Origin: Pandoraea sp.
GTDB taxonomy: Bacteria > Pseudomonadota > Gammaproteobacteria > Burkholderiales > Burkholderiaceae
Assembly (NCBI GenBank): GCA_031291335.1
Contig: JARLJF010000057.1
Span: 1-38,505, forward strand
Length of the DNA stretch: 38,505 bases
Direction of reading: 5' to 3'
Positions within the stretch are counted from its first letter, which is position 1, and the number at the start of each line of letters is the position of its first letter. Made by a program: the position numbers and the translations under genes. Under the pieces are notes generated by a model. It had not been told where the DNA came from. It saw only the letters and a list, made by a program, of their open reading frames with translations, and ran no database searches. Positions 25,549 to 32,988 of this stretch are shown piece after piece.

Positions 25549-27366
25549 TCAATGACTCAGGACCAACAGGACAAACACCGTGTTGATTGCCGCGTGCAGC
25601 ACGACGGATGCTGCCAGACCACGCGTTTTCTTCGCCAGCCAACCGGCCGTCAATCCGATCAGCAGATAAAACAGGAAGCGTTTGGCATCAAAGTGAGCGG
25701 CGGCAAAGATCACGGCTTGCCACAGGTTCGAGGCGACGAAGCTCATGTGACGTGTCAGGCCACCCAACAGGCAGCCCCGGAACGCGAACTCTTCGACAAT
25801 CGGTACCGCGACGGCAAGCAGCAACAGGGCGAGCCCGGCACCGCCCAGTTGCCCCGCACCGCGCGCGATCGACTCGGCCAGAAGGGGCGGCTGAGCCCCC
25901 TGCGGTCCGTAGCGAGTGGCCGCCCAGCCGCTGAGCGCCGCGAGTCCGACGAGGATCACGGGCCAGATGAACCATTTCGCCTTCCACTTGCCGCTCCCAA
26001 GCCACTGCCGCCAGCCGAAGCGCCATACCGTTGGCGCCAAAGCAAGCGAGATGACGCTGAGAGTCACGGCGTGCGCAATGGCGAGCTTGGGTTGCAGAAG
26101 CGGCAGGGTGGCGGGAGTGCCGCCGAGCGTCAGCGTGAGTCGCCCGAGCATGGCCAGGGGAACGATCCAGGTGATAACGCAGAATGCCCCCAGGCCATAC
26201 CATGCGTGGCGCAGGCCGATGCTGTCGAACAGGGGAACCGTCGGGCGCCCCTTGCGGGCGCGCACGGTGCCCACATAGTGCACGGGGAACATCAGGATGC
26301 CAGGCGACAGAGCGATCGCGAGCAGACCTGACAGTAGCGAGACCAGCAGCCAAAAGAGGGCGGGATGAAACGCTGCCGCCGGATGGATTGTCAGCAGCAC
26401 GCCGTACGATTGCGTGAGCGGCCAGAAATTGCCCTTATCGTGAGCGAGCGACGCTTGCAAAGCGCCCTCCGATGCCTTGGCATCCCCGGCGGCAAGCGCG
26501 ACTTGCAGGCGCAACGCGCGATTCTGTGGTGTCTCGGTCTCGCCCTGCGGTATGTCTGCCATGGCACGCTGCGCCCCTGCGGCATCGCCAGCTTGATGCA
26601 AGGCGCGCGCGCTCGCATGCGGATCAACCTTCATCCCCGCCTTTTGCACACGGCGCAAGACGTCGCGTGCCGCAGTGCCGGGCAGCACGTCATGGGCGGT
26701 ATTGATGTACGTGTTGGCCATCCACGGCGTTTTCGGTACCGGTGCGTTCATTAGCAGACGCGTTGCCTCGTCTTTCTTGCCTGTCGTTGCGAGATAGCGA
26801 ACGGCGGTCAGCAGCACGGGGGTATCCGGTGCCAGTTTGGCCGCTTCCACAGCCTGCAAGCCGGCATTCTTCGTGTCCTGCGTCGCTTGATAGGCGTTTG
26901 AGAGCGCGGTATGCAAACTTGCGCGATCCTTCGCCGGCCAGCCCTCGGCCTTGGGCAGAAGGGCGGTGCCTTGCGCAATCGCCGCCTTGCCGTACACGTT
27001 TTGCAGCAGATACAGCGCGATTTCCGGCCGCTCCCCAAACTTCGCTCTCAACGCTGGCTGACATGTTTCCAGGTCCTTCTGCGCGTGCTCGGCCCATCGC
27101 AACTCGTCCGACCAGGAGTAGTTCTGCATGAATCGACAGCGTGCCAGCGCGAGCGCGGCGTCGTCGGGATTGGCACGCACGGCCGCGGTGTAGTCCGCAG
27201 CGATCTGACGATATTTGGCGAGGGAGGCCGCATCGATCTGCCTGGACGCCTCGTCGAGGTTCAGCAAGCCATGGCCGGGGGAAGGGGCGGGTTGTGCGGC
27301 GTGGGATTGCGCGAGCGGCAAGACGCCGAGTGTGGCAACCAGTAGACAGAGAAGGGGGCGGTACAC
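25549..27366 (-). CDS. TPR-repeat protein fused to a CPBP intramembrane protease
   Basis: A 605-residue two-part protein. A signal-like helix (residues 1-25) is followed by about 280 residues of helical TPR-like sequence with no membrane segment. About eight membrane helices then end in a CPBP (Rce1-like/Abi) glutamic protease domain. Motif 1 is EEFAFR (Glu525, Glu526, Arg530), motif 2 AAAHF (His558), and motif 3 HAAIN (His591, Asn595), so the catalytic set looks complete. GTG 27366 is chosen because it puts the signal helix at the N-terminus; the open frame upstream to 27519 looks non-coding and holds the NtrC-like site. The ribosome site is weak. The substrate is unknown; the TPR part may recruit it. 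Confidence 0.8.
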   Translation of the reverse strand: MYRPLLCLLVATLGVLPLAQSHAAQPAPSPGHGLLNLDEASRQIDAASLAKYRQIAADYTAAVRANPDDAALALARCRFMQNYSWSDELRWAEHAQKDLETCQPALRAKFGERPEIALYLLQNVYGKAAIAQGTALLPKAEGWPAKDRASLHTALSNAYQATQDTKNAGLQAVEAAKLAPDTPVLLTAVRYLATTGKKDEATRLLMNAPVPKTPWMANTYINTAHDVLPGTAARDVLRRVQKAGMKVDPHASARALHQAGDAAGAQRAMADIPQGETETPQNRALRLQVALAAGDAKASEGALQASLAHDKGNFWPLTQSYGVLLTIHPAAAFHPALFWLLVSLLSGLLAIALSPGILMFPVHYVGTVRARKGRPTVPLFDSIGLRHAWYGLGAFCVITWIVPLAMLGRLTLTLGGTPATLPLLQPKLAIAHAVTLSVISLALAPTVWRFGWRQWLGSGKWKAKWFIWPVILVGLAALSGWAATRYGPQGAQPPLLAESIARGAGQLGGAGLALLLLAVAVPIVEEFAFRGCLLGGLTRHMSFVASNLWQAVIFAAAHFDAKRFLFYLLIGLTAGWLAKKTRGLAASVVLHAAINTVFVLLVLSH

Positions 27367-27481
27367 GCGAGAGATCCAAGGGGGTTGTTGTCGCTGGCCG
27401 GCGGATACGCGGCAAGCCTGCTTGGGAATAACGACAAACGGCGGATGAACTGTAGTGCGCAGTTCGTGCGGATGGCGCGCG

Positions 27482-27496
27482 GCACAGTTATGGTGC
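27482..27496. promoter_or_regulatory. NtrC-type enhancer site
   Basis: GCAC-AGTTA-TGGTGC matches the known NtrC binding pattern GCAC-N5-TGGTGC exactly. It lies about 210 bases upstream of the predicted transcription start, a workable distance for a sigma-54 enhancer. I found only one good copy, whereas NtrC often uses two. Confidence 0.65.
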
Positions 27497-27672
27497 GTCG
27501 CCGCATCGCGATGCGGCATCGTGCCCGTTGTGGTGTCGCTGGCGGCGTGTCACGCACGCAATATCGCATAGTCGATGGCGCGTCATGCGCGTTTTCAAAG
27601 ATGGGCTGATCTTGCGCAATGCCATGAGCTGCGGGGTTCTGCGGGGGAATTGCCGCGTGCTTTGCCTCGGCA

Positions 27673-27687
27673 TGGCACGCCACTTGC
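27673..27687 (+). promoter_or_regulatory. Sigma-54 (RpoN) promoter, -24/-12 elements
   Basis: TGGCACG-CCAC-TTGC (27673-27687) equals the sigma-54 consensus TGGCACG-N4-TTGC, with the GG and GC pairs spaced exactly ten bases apart. The predicted start of transcription is near 27699-27701, giving a leader of about 165 bases. Confidence 0.85.
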
Positions 27688-27701
27688 TATTGATTGCATA
27701 A

Positions 27702-27715
27702 GGCCAACGGCGGCC
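27702..27715 (+). promoter_or_regulatory. Leader hairpin P1 with ANTAR-type hexaloop
   Basis: GGCC-AACGGC-GGCC forms a short GC stem with a six-base loop that has A at position 1 and G at position 4, the pattern recognised by ANTAR antiterminators (NasR, NasT, EutV, AmiR). It lies at the very 5' end of the predicted transcript. The stem is only four base pairs. Confidence 0.6.
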
Positions 27716-27753
27716 GAGTGAAGACAAGCGAATTTTCTGCACCGCATGCATGC

Positions 27754-27769
27754 CCCCGCGTGAGCGGGG
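27754..27769 (+). other. Spacer hairpin in the leader
   Basis: CCCCGC-GTGA-GCGGGG forms a very stable 6-base-pair stem with a GTGA tetraloop between hairpins P1 and P2. It may keep the linker folded and away from the competing arms. Confidence 0.55.
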
Positions 27770-27770
27770 A

Positions 27771-27794
27771 CTTCGGGGCAACGGCGTCCCGAAG
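27771..27794 (+). promoter_or_regulatory. Leader hairpin P2 (antiterminator) with identical hexaloop
   Basis: CTTCGGGGC and GTCCCGAAG pair over nine positions (one G-T) around the loop AACGGC, the same six bases as in P1. Its 3' arm (27786-27794) is also the 5' arm of the terminator, so the two structures exclude each other, as expected for ANTAR-controlled antitermination. Confidence 0.75.
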
Positions 27795-27839
27795 CCATAG
27801 GCCTGTTCACAGGCATACGGCTTCGGGGCGCTTTTTTTT
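27786..27839 (+). terminator. Leader intrinsic terminator before the nitrate/nitrite transporter
   Basis: GTCCCGAAGCC (27786-27796) pairs with GGCTTCGGGGC (27819-27829), with an inner GCCTG/CAGGC stem, followed by C and about eight T residues. It is a strong terminator lying between the sigma-54 promoter and the ribosome site (GAGG at 27854), so read-through must be controlled. Confidence 0.85.
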
Positions 27840-27863
27840 CGGCATACGAACACGAGGGTATCC

Positions 27864-29252
27864 ATGAGCACGCTCACGCAATCATTGAAAAGTGGCAACT
27901 GGCGCGCGCTGGTTGCGTGTTTTCTCTACTTCGACACCGGTTTCACCGTCTGGGTGATGCTCGGACCCTTGGCGCCGTTCATCGGCAAAGACATCGCGAT
28001 GACGCCCGCGCAAACCGGCTTTCTCGTGGCCGTGCCGGTACTGGGGGCCGCGATTCTGCGAGTCACGCTGGGCAATCTGTATCAGGCCTTCGACGGTCGC
28101 AAGATCGCGTTGATGGGGCTTACGCTGTCGGCCATTCCGTCAGTGGTCTTGCTGCTCATGCCGGGTACGCCGTCGTACACGCTGTTGCTGGTGCTCGGCG
28201 TGTTCCTCGGCATCGGCGGGGCGAGCTTCGCCGTGGCCTTGCCGATGGCGGGCAGCAACTATCCGCCCAAGGTGCAGGGGCTGGTGCTCGGTCTCGCGGC
28301 GGCGGGTAACGTCGGCGCTGTGCTCGACGGGTTCATGTTCCCGGGACTGGCCGAGCACTATGGCTGGGCGCATGCGGCCGGGGCTGCGCTGCCGTTGCTC
28401 GCGCTTGCCGGGTTGGCGCTGGTGTTCTGGGCGAAGGATCAGGGCGTGAAGTCGGGCAGTGCACCGCGCGCGTTCACGAGCTTCTTCATTACCGTGTTTG
28501 GCCTGATCGCACTCGTGCTGTGCGTGCATGCGGGCGCATTCGGCGAAGGCAAGGCCGGTGTGTTGCTGCTGCCCGTGCTGGGCGCATTGCTCGCGATTGC
28601 CGTGCTGCCGCGCCACTATCGCGGAGTGCTGGCCGAGCGTGACACGTGGGTCATCATGCTGGTCTACAGCATTACGTTCGGTGGTTTCGTCGGCATGTCG
28701 TCGTACGTGACGACGCTGCTCATCTCGCTGTACGGCATGCCGCGCATCGAAGCGGGTCTGTTCATGTCGCTGCTCGCGTTCCTTGGTGCGCTGGTGCGCC
28801 CTGTCGGCGGTCTGGTCGCCGACAGGATTTCCGGTGTTCGGGCGCTGGTGCTGTTGCTCGCGACGATTTCGGTCATCGATCTGGTGTTCGCCGCATGGAT
28901 GCCCCCGCAGGGTGCCGGCATCGCATTGCTCGTGCTGATCTACGTGTGCTTCGGTCTTGGAAACGGCGCGACGTTCCAGCTCGTGCCGCAACGCTGGCAA
29001 GGCAAGACCGGGCTGATGTCGGGCATCATCGGCGCGGCGGGGGGCATCGGCGGATTCTATCTGCCGGTGATCATGGGTATCGCGAAGGAGTCGACGGGCA
29101 GCTATCAGATGGGCTTCGCCACGTTCGGCGCACTGGCGGCGCTCGCGTTCGTGCTGGTCGTTGCGCTGCGCACCCACTGGATGTCGTGGGCACTCCCGAC
29201 GGACGTGGCTGGCGGCGCTGTCCTCGCGGGCGGCGTAGCGCACGTCGAGTAA
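27864..29252 (+). CDS. Nitrate/nitrite transporter, NarK/NasA (NNP) family
   Basis: A 462-residue, 12-helix MFS protein of the nitrate/nitrite porter family. The start of helix 1 reads LYFDTGFTVWVMLGPLAPFIG, typical of the family. Helix 2 has the conserved Arg66 (AAILRVTLG), helix 5 the nitrate signature GLAAAGNVGAV (about residues 143-153), and helix 11 the matching GIIGAAGGIGGFYLP preceded by GLGNGATFQLVPQRW. A second conserved Arg is in LVRPVGG of helix 8. The ATG has GAGG six bases before it. The sigma-54 promoter and attenuator-like leader point to nitrogen control and a role in nitrate or nitrite uptake for assimilation. No nas or nir genes are next to it. Confidence 0.88.
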   Translation: MSTLTQSLKSGNWRALVACFLYFDTGFTVWVMLGPLAPFIGKDIAMTPAQTGFLVAVPVLGAAILRVTLGNLYQAFDGRKIALMGLTLSAIPSVVLLLMPGTPSYTLLLVLGVFLGIGGASFAVALPMAGSNYPPKVQGLVLGLAAAGNVGAVLDGFMFPGLAEHYGWAHAAGAALPLLALAGLALVFWAKDQGVKSGSAPRAFTSFFITVFGLIALVLCVHAGAFGEGKAGVLLLPVLGALLAIAVLPRHYRGVLAERDTWVIMLVYSITFGGFVGMSSYVTTLLISLYGMPRIEAGLFMSLLAFLGALVRPVGGLVADRISGVRALVLLLATISVIDLVFAAWMPPQGAGIALLVLIYVCFGLGNGATFQLVPQRWQGKTGLMSGIIGAAGGIGGFYLPVIMGIAKESTGSYQMGFATFGALAALAFVLVVALRTHWMSWALPTDVAGGAVLAGGVAHVE

Positions 29253-29373
29253 TCGACGCGCGGTCGTCGTGTCTCCCGCGGTCCGTCGCTGCTTCGGCAC
29301 GGCGGGCCGTTTTGTTTCCTCGGGACGCTTCGCATAGACTGTCGGGCAAGATCGTATTCCCGCAGGAGCCATC

Positions 29374-30327
29374 ATGCGTCTGGGCGTGCCCAGCCTCTCG
29401 GCGTTGCAGGCCTTTGAGGCCAGCGCCCGTCATCAGAATTTCGCGCAGGCCGCCCAGGAACTCGCGCTCACCCATGGCGCCGTTTGCAAACGGGTGGGCG
29501 AGTTGGAGAAGCACCTCGGCGTGGCCTTGTTCGAGCGCGTGAAGCAACGGCTCGTTCTGACGTCGGCCGGTGCGGAGTACGCCAAACGCATTCGTGTACA
29601 TCTCGACCAGATTCGACGCGACACGCTGGACGTCGTGCAGCAGGGGCGGGAGACAGAACTGGAAATTGCCGTTGGCGTGACCTTCGCCGCCCAATGGCTG
29701 ATTCCACGGCTCGATGACTTTTACGCGAACACGCGCGACGTTCGTCTTCACATTCTCGGGCGCGATCAACCGGTGTTTTTCGACGACTCTGCGTTCGACG
29801 CCACGATCTACTTCAGCACGCGGCTGTGGCCCGGCATGCCCGGCACGGCACTCATCACTGACGATTCCCTCCTGCTCGTCGCGGCGCCCCGTCTGCTTGA
29901 GGGACAGGCATCGCTTTCGCTGGAACAGATCGCCGCGTTGTCATGGATCTGCCCGCGCGACCTGCCGCGCGTGTGGGACGGCTGGCTTGCGTCGCAGGGG
30001 CTGCCGGACGCGCCAGCCATCGGGCAGGAAGTGAAGCCCAAGCGCAGTGCCCAGCGTTACGACATGTTCATCATGGCGATCAACGCGGCGGTCGCAGGGC
30101 TTGGCGTTGCTTTGCTGCCGCGCGTGCTGATCGAGCGCGAACTGGCCAGCGGTGCGTTAGTGCAGGCGCACCCGCATACGCTCGCCAATCCGCAAACCAT
30201 CTACTTTTCCTATCCGGCACAGCGCAGCGACTGGGCGCCGCTGCGTCAGTTCGATGCGTGGCTACGCCAGGCCGTGGACACTTATCGTGCCGACAGGTCG
30301 GGACTCTCGCGCAGCACTTGCTCGTAG
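29374..30327 (+). CDS. LysR-family regulator (GcvA-like)
   Basis: A 317-residue LysR protein of the GcvA/AmpR-like branch, opening LGVPSLSALQAFEASARHQNFAQAAQELALTHGAVCKRVGELEKHLGVALFER. An effector domain follows, with the branch-typical WLIPRLDDFYAN. AGGAG lies seven bases before the ATG. It follows the nitrate/nitrite transporter by 121 bases on the same strand, and its 3' end overlaps the convergent aldolase gene by 46 bases, so its target is unclear. Confidence 0.9.
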   Translation: MRLGVPSLSALQAFEASARHQNFAQAAQELALTHGAVCKRVGELEKHLGVALFERVKQRLVLTSAGAEYAKRIRVHLDQIRRDTLDVVQQGRETELEIAVGVTFAAQWLIPRLDDFYANTRDVRLHILGRDQPVFFDDSAFDATIYFSTRLWPGMPGTALITDDSLLLVAAPRLLEGQASLSLEQIAALSWICPRDLPRVWDGWLASQGLPDAPAIGQEVKPKRSAQRYDMFIMAINAAVAGLGVALLPRVLIERELASGALVQAHPHTLANPQTIYFSYPAQRSDWAPLRQFDAWLRQAVDTYRADRSGLSRSTCS

Positions 30328-31079
30328 AGGCCCTGATACCCCAGCCACGCGACATAGTCCGAGCCGAGTAAGCGAAATACCTCGCGGGCCTCGCTGTCGG
30401 AGAGCACTTCGAGCGGCCCCGCGGCTTCGGCGAGCAACTGCACTTGCGCGCACCGTTCCATCGCGAGGAAGCGATAGGCGGCGGCGTCGACCGACGAACC
30501 TACTGTCAGCAACCCGTGATTGAGCAGCACCGCGGCGCGTTTGTGCCCCATCGTCTGCGCGATGCGACGGCCCTCGTCAGCACCGAGCACTAGCACATCG
30601 CCGCGAAACAGTACGTGGTCGTCGTAGAAGAGGCACGCCTCCTGATTGATCGGCGCCAGTGCACGCGTGCGGGCGGAGAAGGCGCGTCCGTGTGTCGTAT
30701 GCGTGTGCGCGGCGGCCGTCACGTGGGGCAGAGTGGCGTGAATGCCGGCGTGAATGGCCATGGCGGCGGCATTGACCGGGCCTTCGCCGTGATGCAGGGC
30801 ACCGGCTTCGTCGACGAGAATCAGATCGTCCGGGTGGATCGAGGAGAAGTGCTGAGCATAGCGATTGACCCAGAAACGGTCGTGAAACTCGGGGTCGCGC
30901 ACGGTGATATGCCCGGCGATGCCTTCCGCGAGGCCAAAGCGCGCGAAGATCCGGAAGGCGACGGCGAGACGTAGTTTGCGGTCGGCACGTTCGTCCTCGA
31001 CGTTATCGAAGACGCGCGGTTTGGGTAGCGGTGCGCCCAGCGGCGTGGGAATGGCAAAAGCCTCGTGCGGCAGATTCAT
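30282..31079 (-). CDS. Class II aldolase/adducin-family protein
   Basis: A 265-residue protein with the class II aldolase (fuculose-1-phosphate aldolase/adducin head) fold. The N-terminal GLAEGIAGHITVRDPE, the metal-binding AHTHTTHGRAFS and the third-histidine segment LLNHGLLTVG are all present. It probably uses zinc for retro-aldol or decarboxylase chemistry on a hydroxy-acid or sugar acid. I chose the ATG giving MNLPHEAF because the upstream frame is arginine-rich shadow sequence. It follows the ICL/PEP-mutase gene on the same strand after a gap of about 180 bases. Confidence 0.85.
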   Translation of the reverse strand: MNLPHEAFAIPTPLGAPLPKPRVFDNVEDERADRKLRLAVAFRIFARFGLAEGIAGHITVRDPEFHDRFWVNRYAQHFSSIHPDDLILVDEAGALHHGEGPVNAAAMAIHAGIHATLPHVTAAAHTHTTHGRAFSARTRALAPINQEACLFYDDHVLFRGDVLVLGADEGRRIAQTMGHKRAAVLLNHGLLTVGSSVDAAAYRFLAMERCAQVQLLAEAAGPLEVLSDSEAREVFRLLGSDYVAWLGYQGLYEQVLRESPDLSAR

Positions 31080-31261
31080 GAAGACGCTCCGTCGGGTGGG
31101 GACGCCGTGCTTGCCGCATTCGGAAGACATCGCGACGCGGCGCATCGGCTGACAGCGAATTGTCCCGGCACGCGGGCGGCACGTCCATCGACGAAAAGTC
31201 ACTGGTCATGTACCTGCCGCGCCGGTGGCCGAATTGCCGCGCTTGGCGAGCTGTCAGGGGA

Positions 31262-32086
31262 TCACTCGCCCGGTCGAAACAGTCCGTTGAGGGTTGCGCC
31301 GCTGGCCGCGCCGTCAAAGCCATCGAAGCGGCCTTCCGAGAGCGCCGTCGCTGCGTGAATGAAGCCGCCCCATGCGGCGCGGGCAAGGGCGCCGCCTACG
31401 CTCACGCGGCGTACGCCAAGATCGGCGAGGCCTTGCAATGTGAGCGGCGACGTGGCGCCAACCAGAATGTTCACCGGTTTGGGGGCGACGGCCGCGACGA
31501 CGGCGCTGATTTGCTCGACCGACTGAATGCCCGGCGCGTAGAGGCAATCGGCGCCCGCTTCGGCGTAAGCTTGCAGGCGTGCGATCGTGTCGTCGAGATC
31601 GGGCACGCCGGCGAAGAAGTTCTCGGCACGTCCGACGAGAAGTGTGTCGCCATCGGTCTCGTCAATCGCGCGGCGTGCGGCTTTCATGCGTGCGACCGCC
31701 TCGTCGATCGGGAAGAGCGGTGCGTTGGCGTCGCCGGTCGAATCTTCGATGGACAACCCGGCAACACCGGTCGCTACCGCCATCTTGACGCTTTGCGCCA
31801 CGTCATCGGGTGTCTTGCCGAAGCCGCTTTCGAAGTCGGCGTTGACGGGCAGGTCGGTGGCTTCGACGAGCGTGCGCAAATGCGCGAGTACGGTGTCGCG
31901 CGTCACGCCGTTGTCGGGGCGGCCCGTCGACCAGGCGAAGCCCGAACTGGTCGAAGCGATCGCCTTGAAGCCGGCGTGTTCGAGATATCGCGCGCTACCT
32001 GCGTCCCAAGGGTTCGGGATCACAAAGCAGCCGGCGATGTGGAGTTCGCGGAAGGCGGCGCGTTTTTCGGCGGTGCTGCGTGGCAT
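31262..32086 (-). CDS. Isocitrate lyase/PEP mutase superfamily protein
   Basis: A 274-residue alpha/beta-barrel protein of the ICL/PEPM superfamily. It has the metal and substrate segments PNPWDAGSARYLEHAGFKAIASTSSGFAW, VNADFESGFG and GLSIEDSTG. The lyase loop KRCGH that carries the catalytic cysteine of isocitrate and methylisocitrate lyases is absent (DANAPLFP stands there), so it is unlikely to be PrpB. An oxaloacetate-decarboxylase or phosphonopyruvate-type activity is more plausible. The start is ATG 32086. Confidence 0.85.
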   Translation of the reverse strand: MPRSTAEKRAAFRELHIAGCFVIPNPWDAGSARYLEHAGFKAIASTSSGFAWSTGRPDNGVTRDTVLAHLRTLVEATDLPVNADFESGFGKTPDDVAQSVKMAVATGVAGLSIEDSTGDANAPLFPIDEAVARMKAARRAIDETDGDTLLVGRAENFFAGVPDLDDTIARLQAYAEAGADCLYAPGIQSVEQISAVVAAVAPKPVNILVGATSPLTLQGLADLGVRRVSVGGALARAAWGGFIHAATALSEGRFDGFDGAASGATLNGLFRPGE

Positions 32087-32355
32087 GGCGTGTCTCCTCA
32101 GGGGCGCGCAGCGACTCTCGGGGCCGCCGCATGGAATGTCCGATCATCGCGGTTTTGGGCCGGGGTCGCAAGGCAGATCCGGCGCTGGCAAGACGCAATG
32201 CCGACTGTCGGGTGTTTTTCGTTTGTTGGGCGGGTGCAAGGGGTTCGTCGCGCGCTGTAATCCACCGTAACAACCTTTTTTGCGGCAATGCGGGAATAAG
32301 CGCGATTCAACCCGCGTTATGCAATCATCTCCACTGTGTTTTCAGGATGTTTGAC

Positions 32356-32988
32356 GTGAATTCTCTGCCCCCCTCAGTTTCTTCCGCGTCTGCACACAAG
32401 CCCGGCGTGGCCTTGTTCGATGACGCCAAGTACACCCGCGTGGCGATGCTGCTGCATTGGGCGGTCGCGTTGTTGATGCTCGGCAACGTCGCTATCGGTC
32501 AGACGATCGCATTGCTGGCCGACGCCACGCTCGAGAAGATCGACGTGCGTTTCTGGATCGATCTGCACAAGTCCATCGGCATTACCGTGCTGGGCCTGGC
32601 AATCCTGCGCATTCTGTGGCGCGTAACCCATCGTCCTCCCGCACTCTCGCAGGTCTTCGCCTCGTGGGAGCGCACGGCGGCGCATCTGGTGCATTGGCTG
32701 CTGTACGTCGTGATCTTTGCGCTGCCCCTCTCGGGCTGGGCGCATGACTCGGCTTGGGTGGCGGCGTCGACCCATCCGTTGGTGCTGTTCGGCAGCGTGC
32801 CATTTCCGCGCATGGGTTTCCTGATGGCGATGAGCGATGCCAGCAAGGATTACTGGCACGGCGTGCTGGGCAACGTCCACACGTACTGCGCCTATAGCTT
32901 GTACGTGCTGCTGGCGCTGCACATCGGCGGTGCGCTCAAGCATCAATGGATCGATCGTCACCCGGTGATCGGCCGGATGCTGCCGTGA
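32356..32988 (+). CDS. Cytochrome b561 family membrane protein
   Basis: A 210-residue, four-helix diheme cytochrome b of the bacterial b561 (CybB) family. Candidate heme-ligand histidines lie in MLLHWAVALLM, WIDLHKSIGITVLG, AAHLVHWLLYV and VLLALHIGGALKH. It should sit in the inner membrane and exchange electrons with quinone; in E. coli CybB oxidises superoxide. GTG 32356 is preferred because AGGA at 32344-32347 is eight bases before it; an ATG at 32347 overlaps that ribosome site. Its stop overlaps the start of the glycosyltransferase gene by four bases. Confidence 0.87.
   Translation: MNSLPPSVSSASAHKPGVALFDDAKYTRVAMLLHWAVALLMLGNVAIGQTIALLADATLEKIDVRFWIDLHKSIGITVLGLAILRILWRVTHRPPALSQVFASWERTAAHLVHWLLYVVIFALPLSGWAHDSAWVAASTHPLVLFGSVPFPRMGFLMAMSDASKDYWHGVLGNVHTYCAYSLYVLLALHIGGALKHQWIDRHPVIGRMLP

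Larger units (their letters stand above)
27367..27863. promoter_or_regulatory. Regulatory interval upstream of the nitrate/nitrite transporter
   Basis: A 497-base interval between divergent genes that contains no credible gene. Listed separately are an NtrC-like site, a sigma-54 promoter, two hexaloop hairpins, a spacer hairpin and an intrinsic terminator that ends 24 bases before the transporter start codon. Confidence 0.8.

Noticed and set aside
27754..27769. This GC hairpin as one of the ANTAR recognition hairpins
   Set aside because: It has a four-base GTGA loop, and opening one pair gives a loop starting with C, not A; the two AACGGC hairpins fit much better.
29260..29325. Possible terminator after the nitrate/nitrite transporter
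   Set aside because: The stem has mismatches near the loop and the T stretch is interrupted (TTTTGTTT), so I did not list it as a feature.
28140..29375. A 411-codon minus-strand open frame opposite the nitrate/nitrite transporter
   Set aside because: Composition is dominated by Arg, Gln, His and Glu, as expected opposite a membrane protein gene; no ribosome site or domain.
32347..32349. ATG as start of cytochrome b561
   Set aside because: The AGGA that would serve as ribosome site touches this ATG; the GTG nine bases later has proper spacing. The ATG remains possible.
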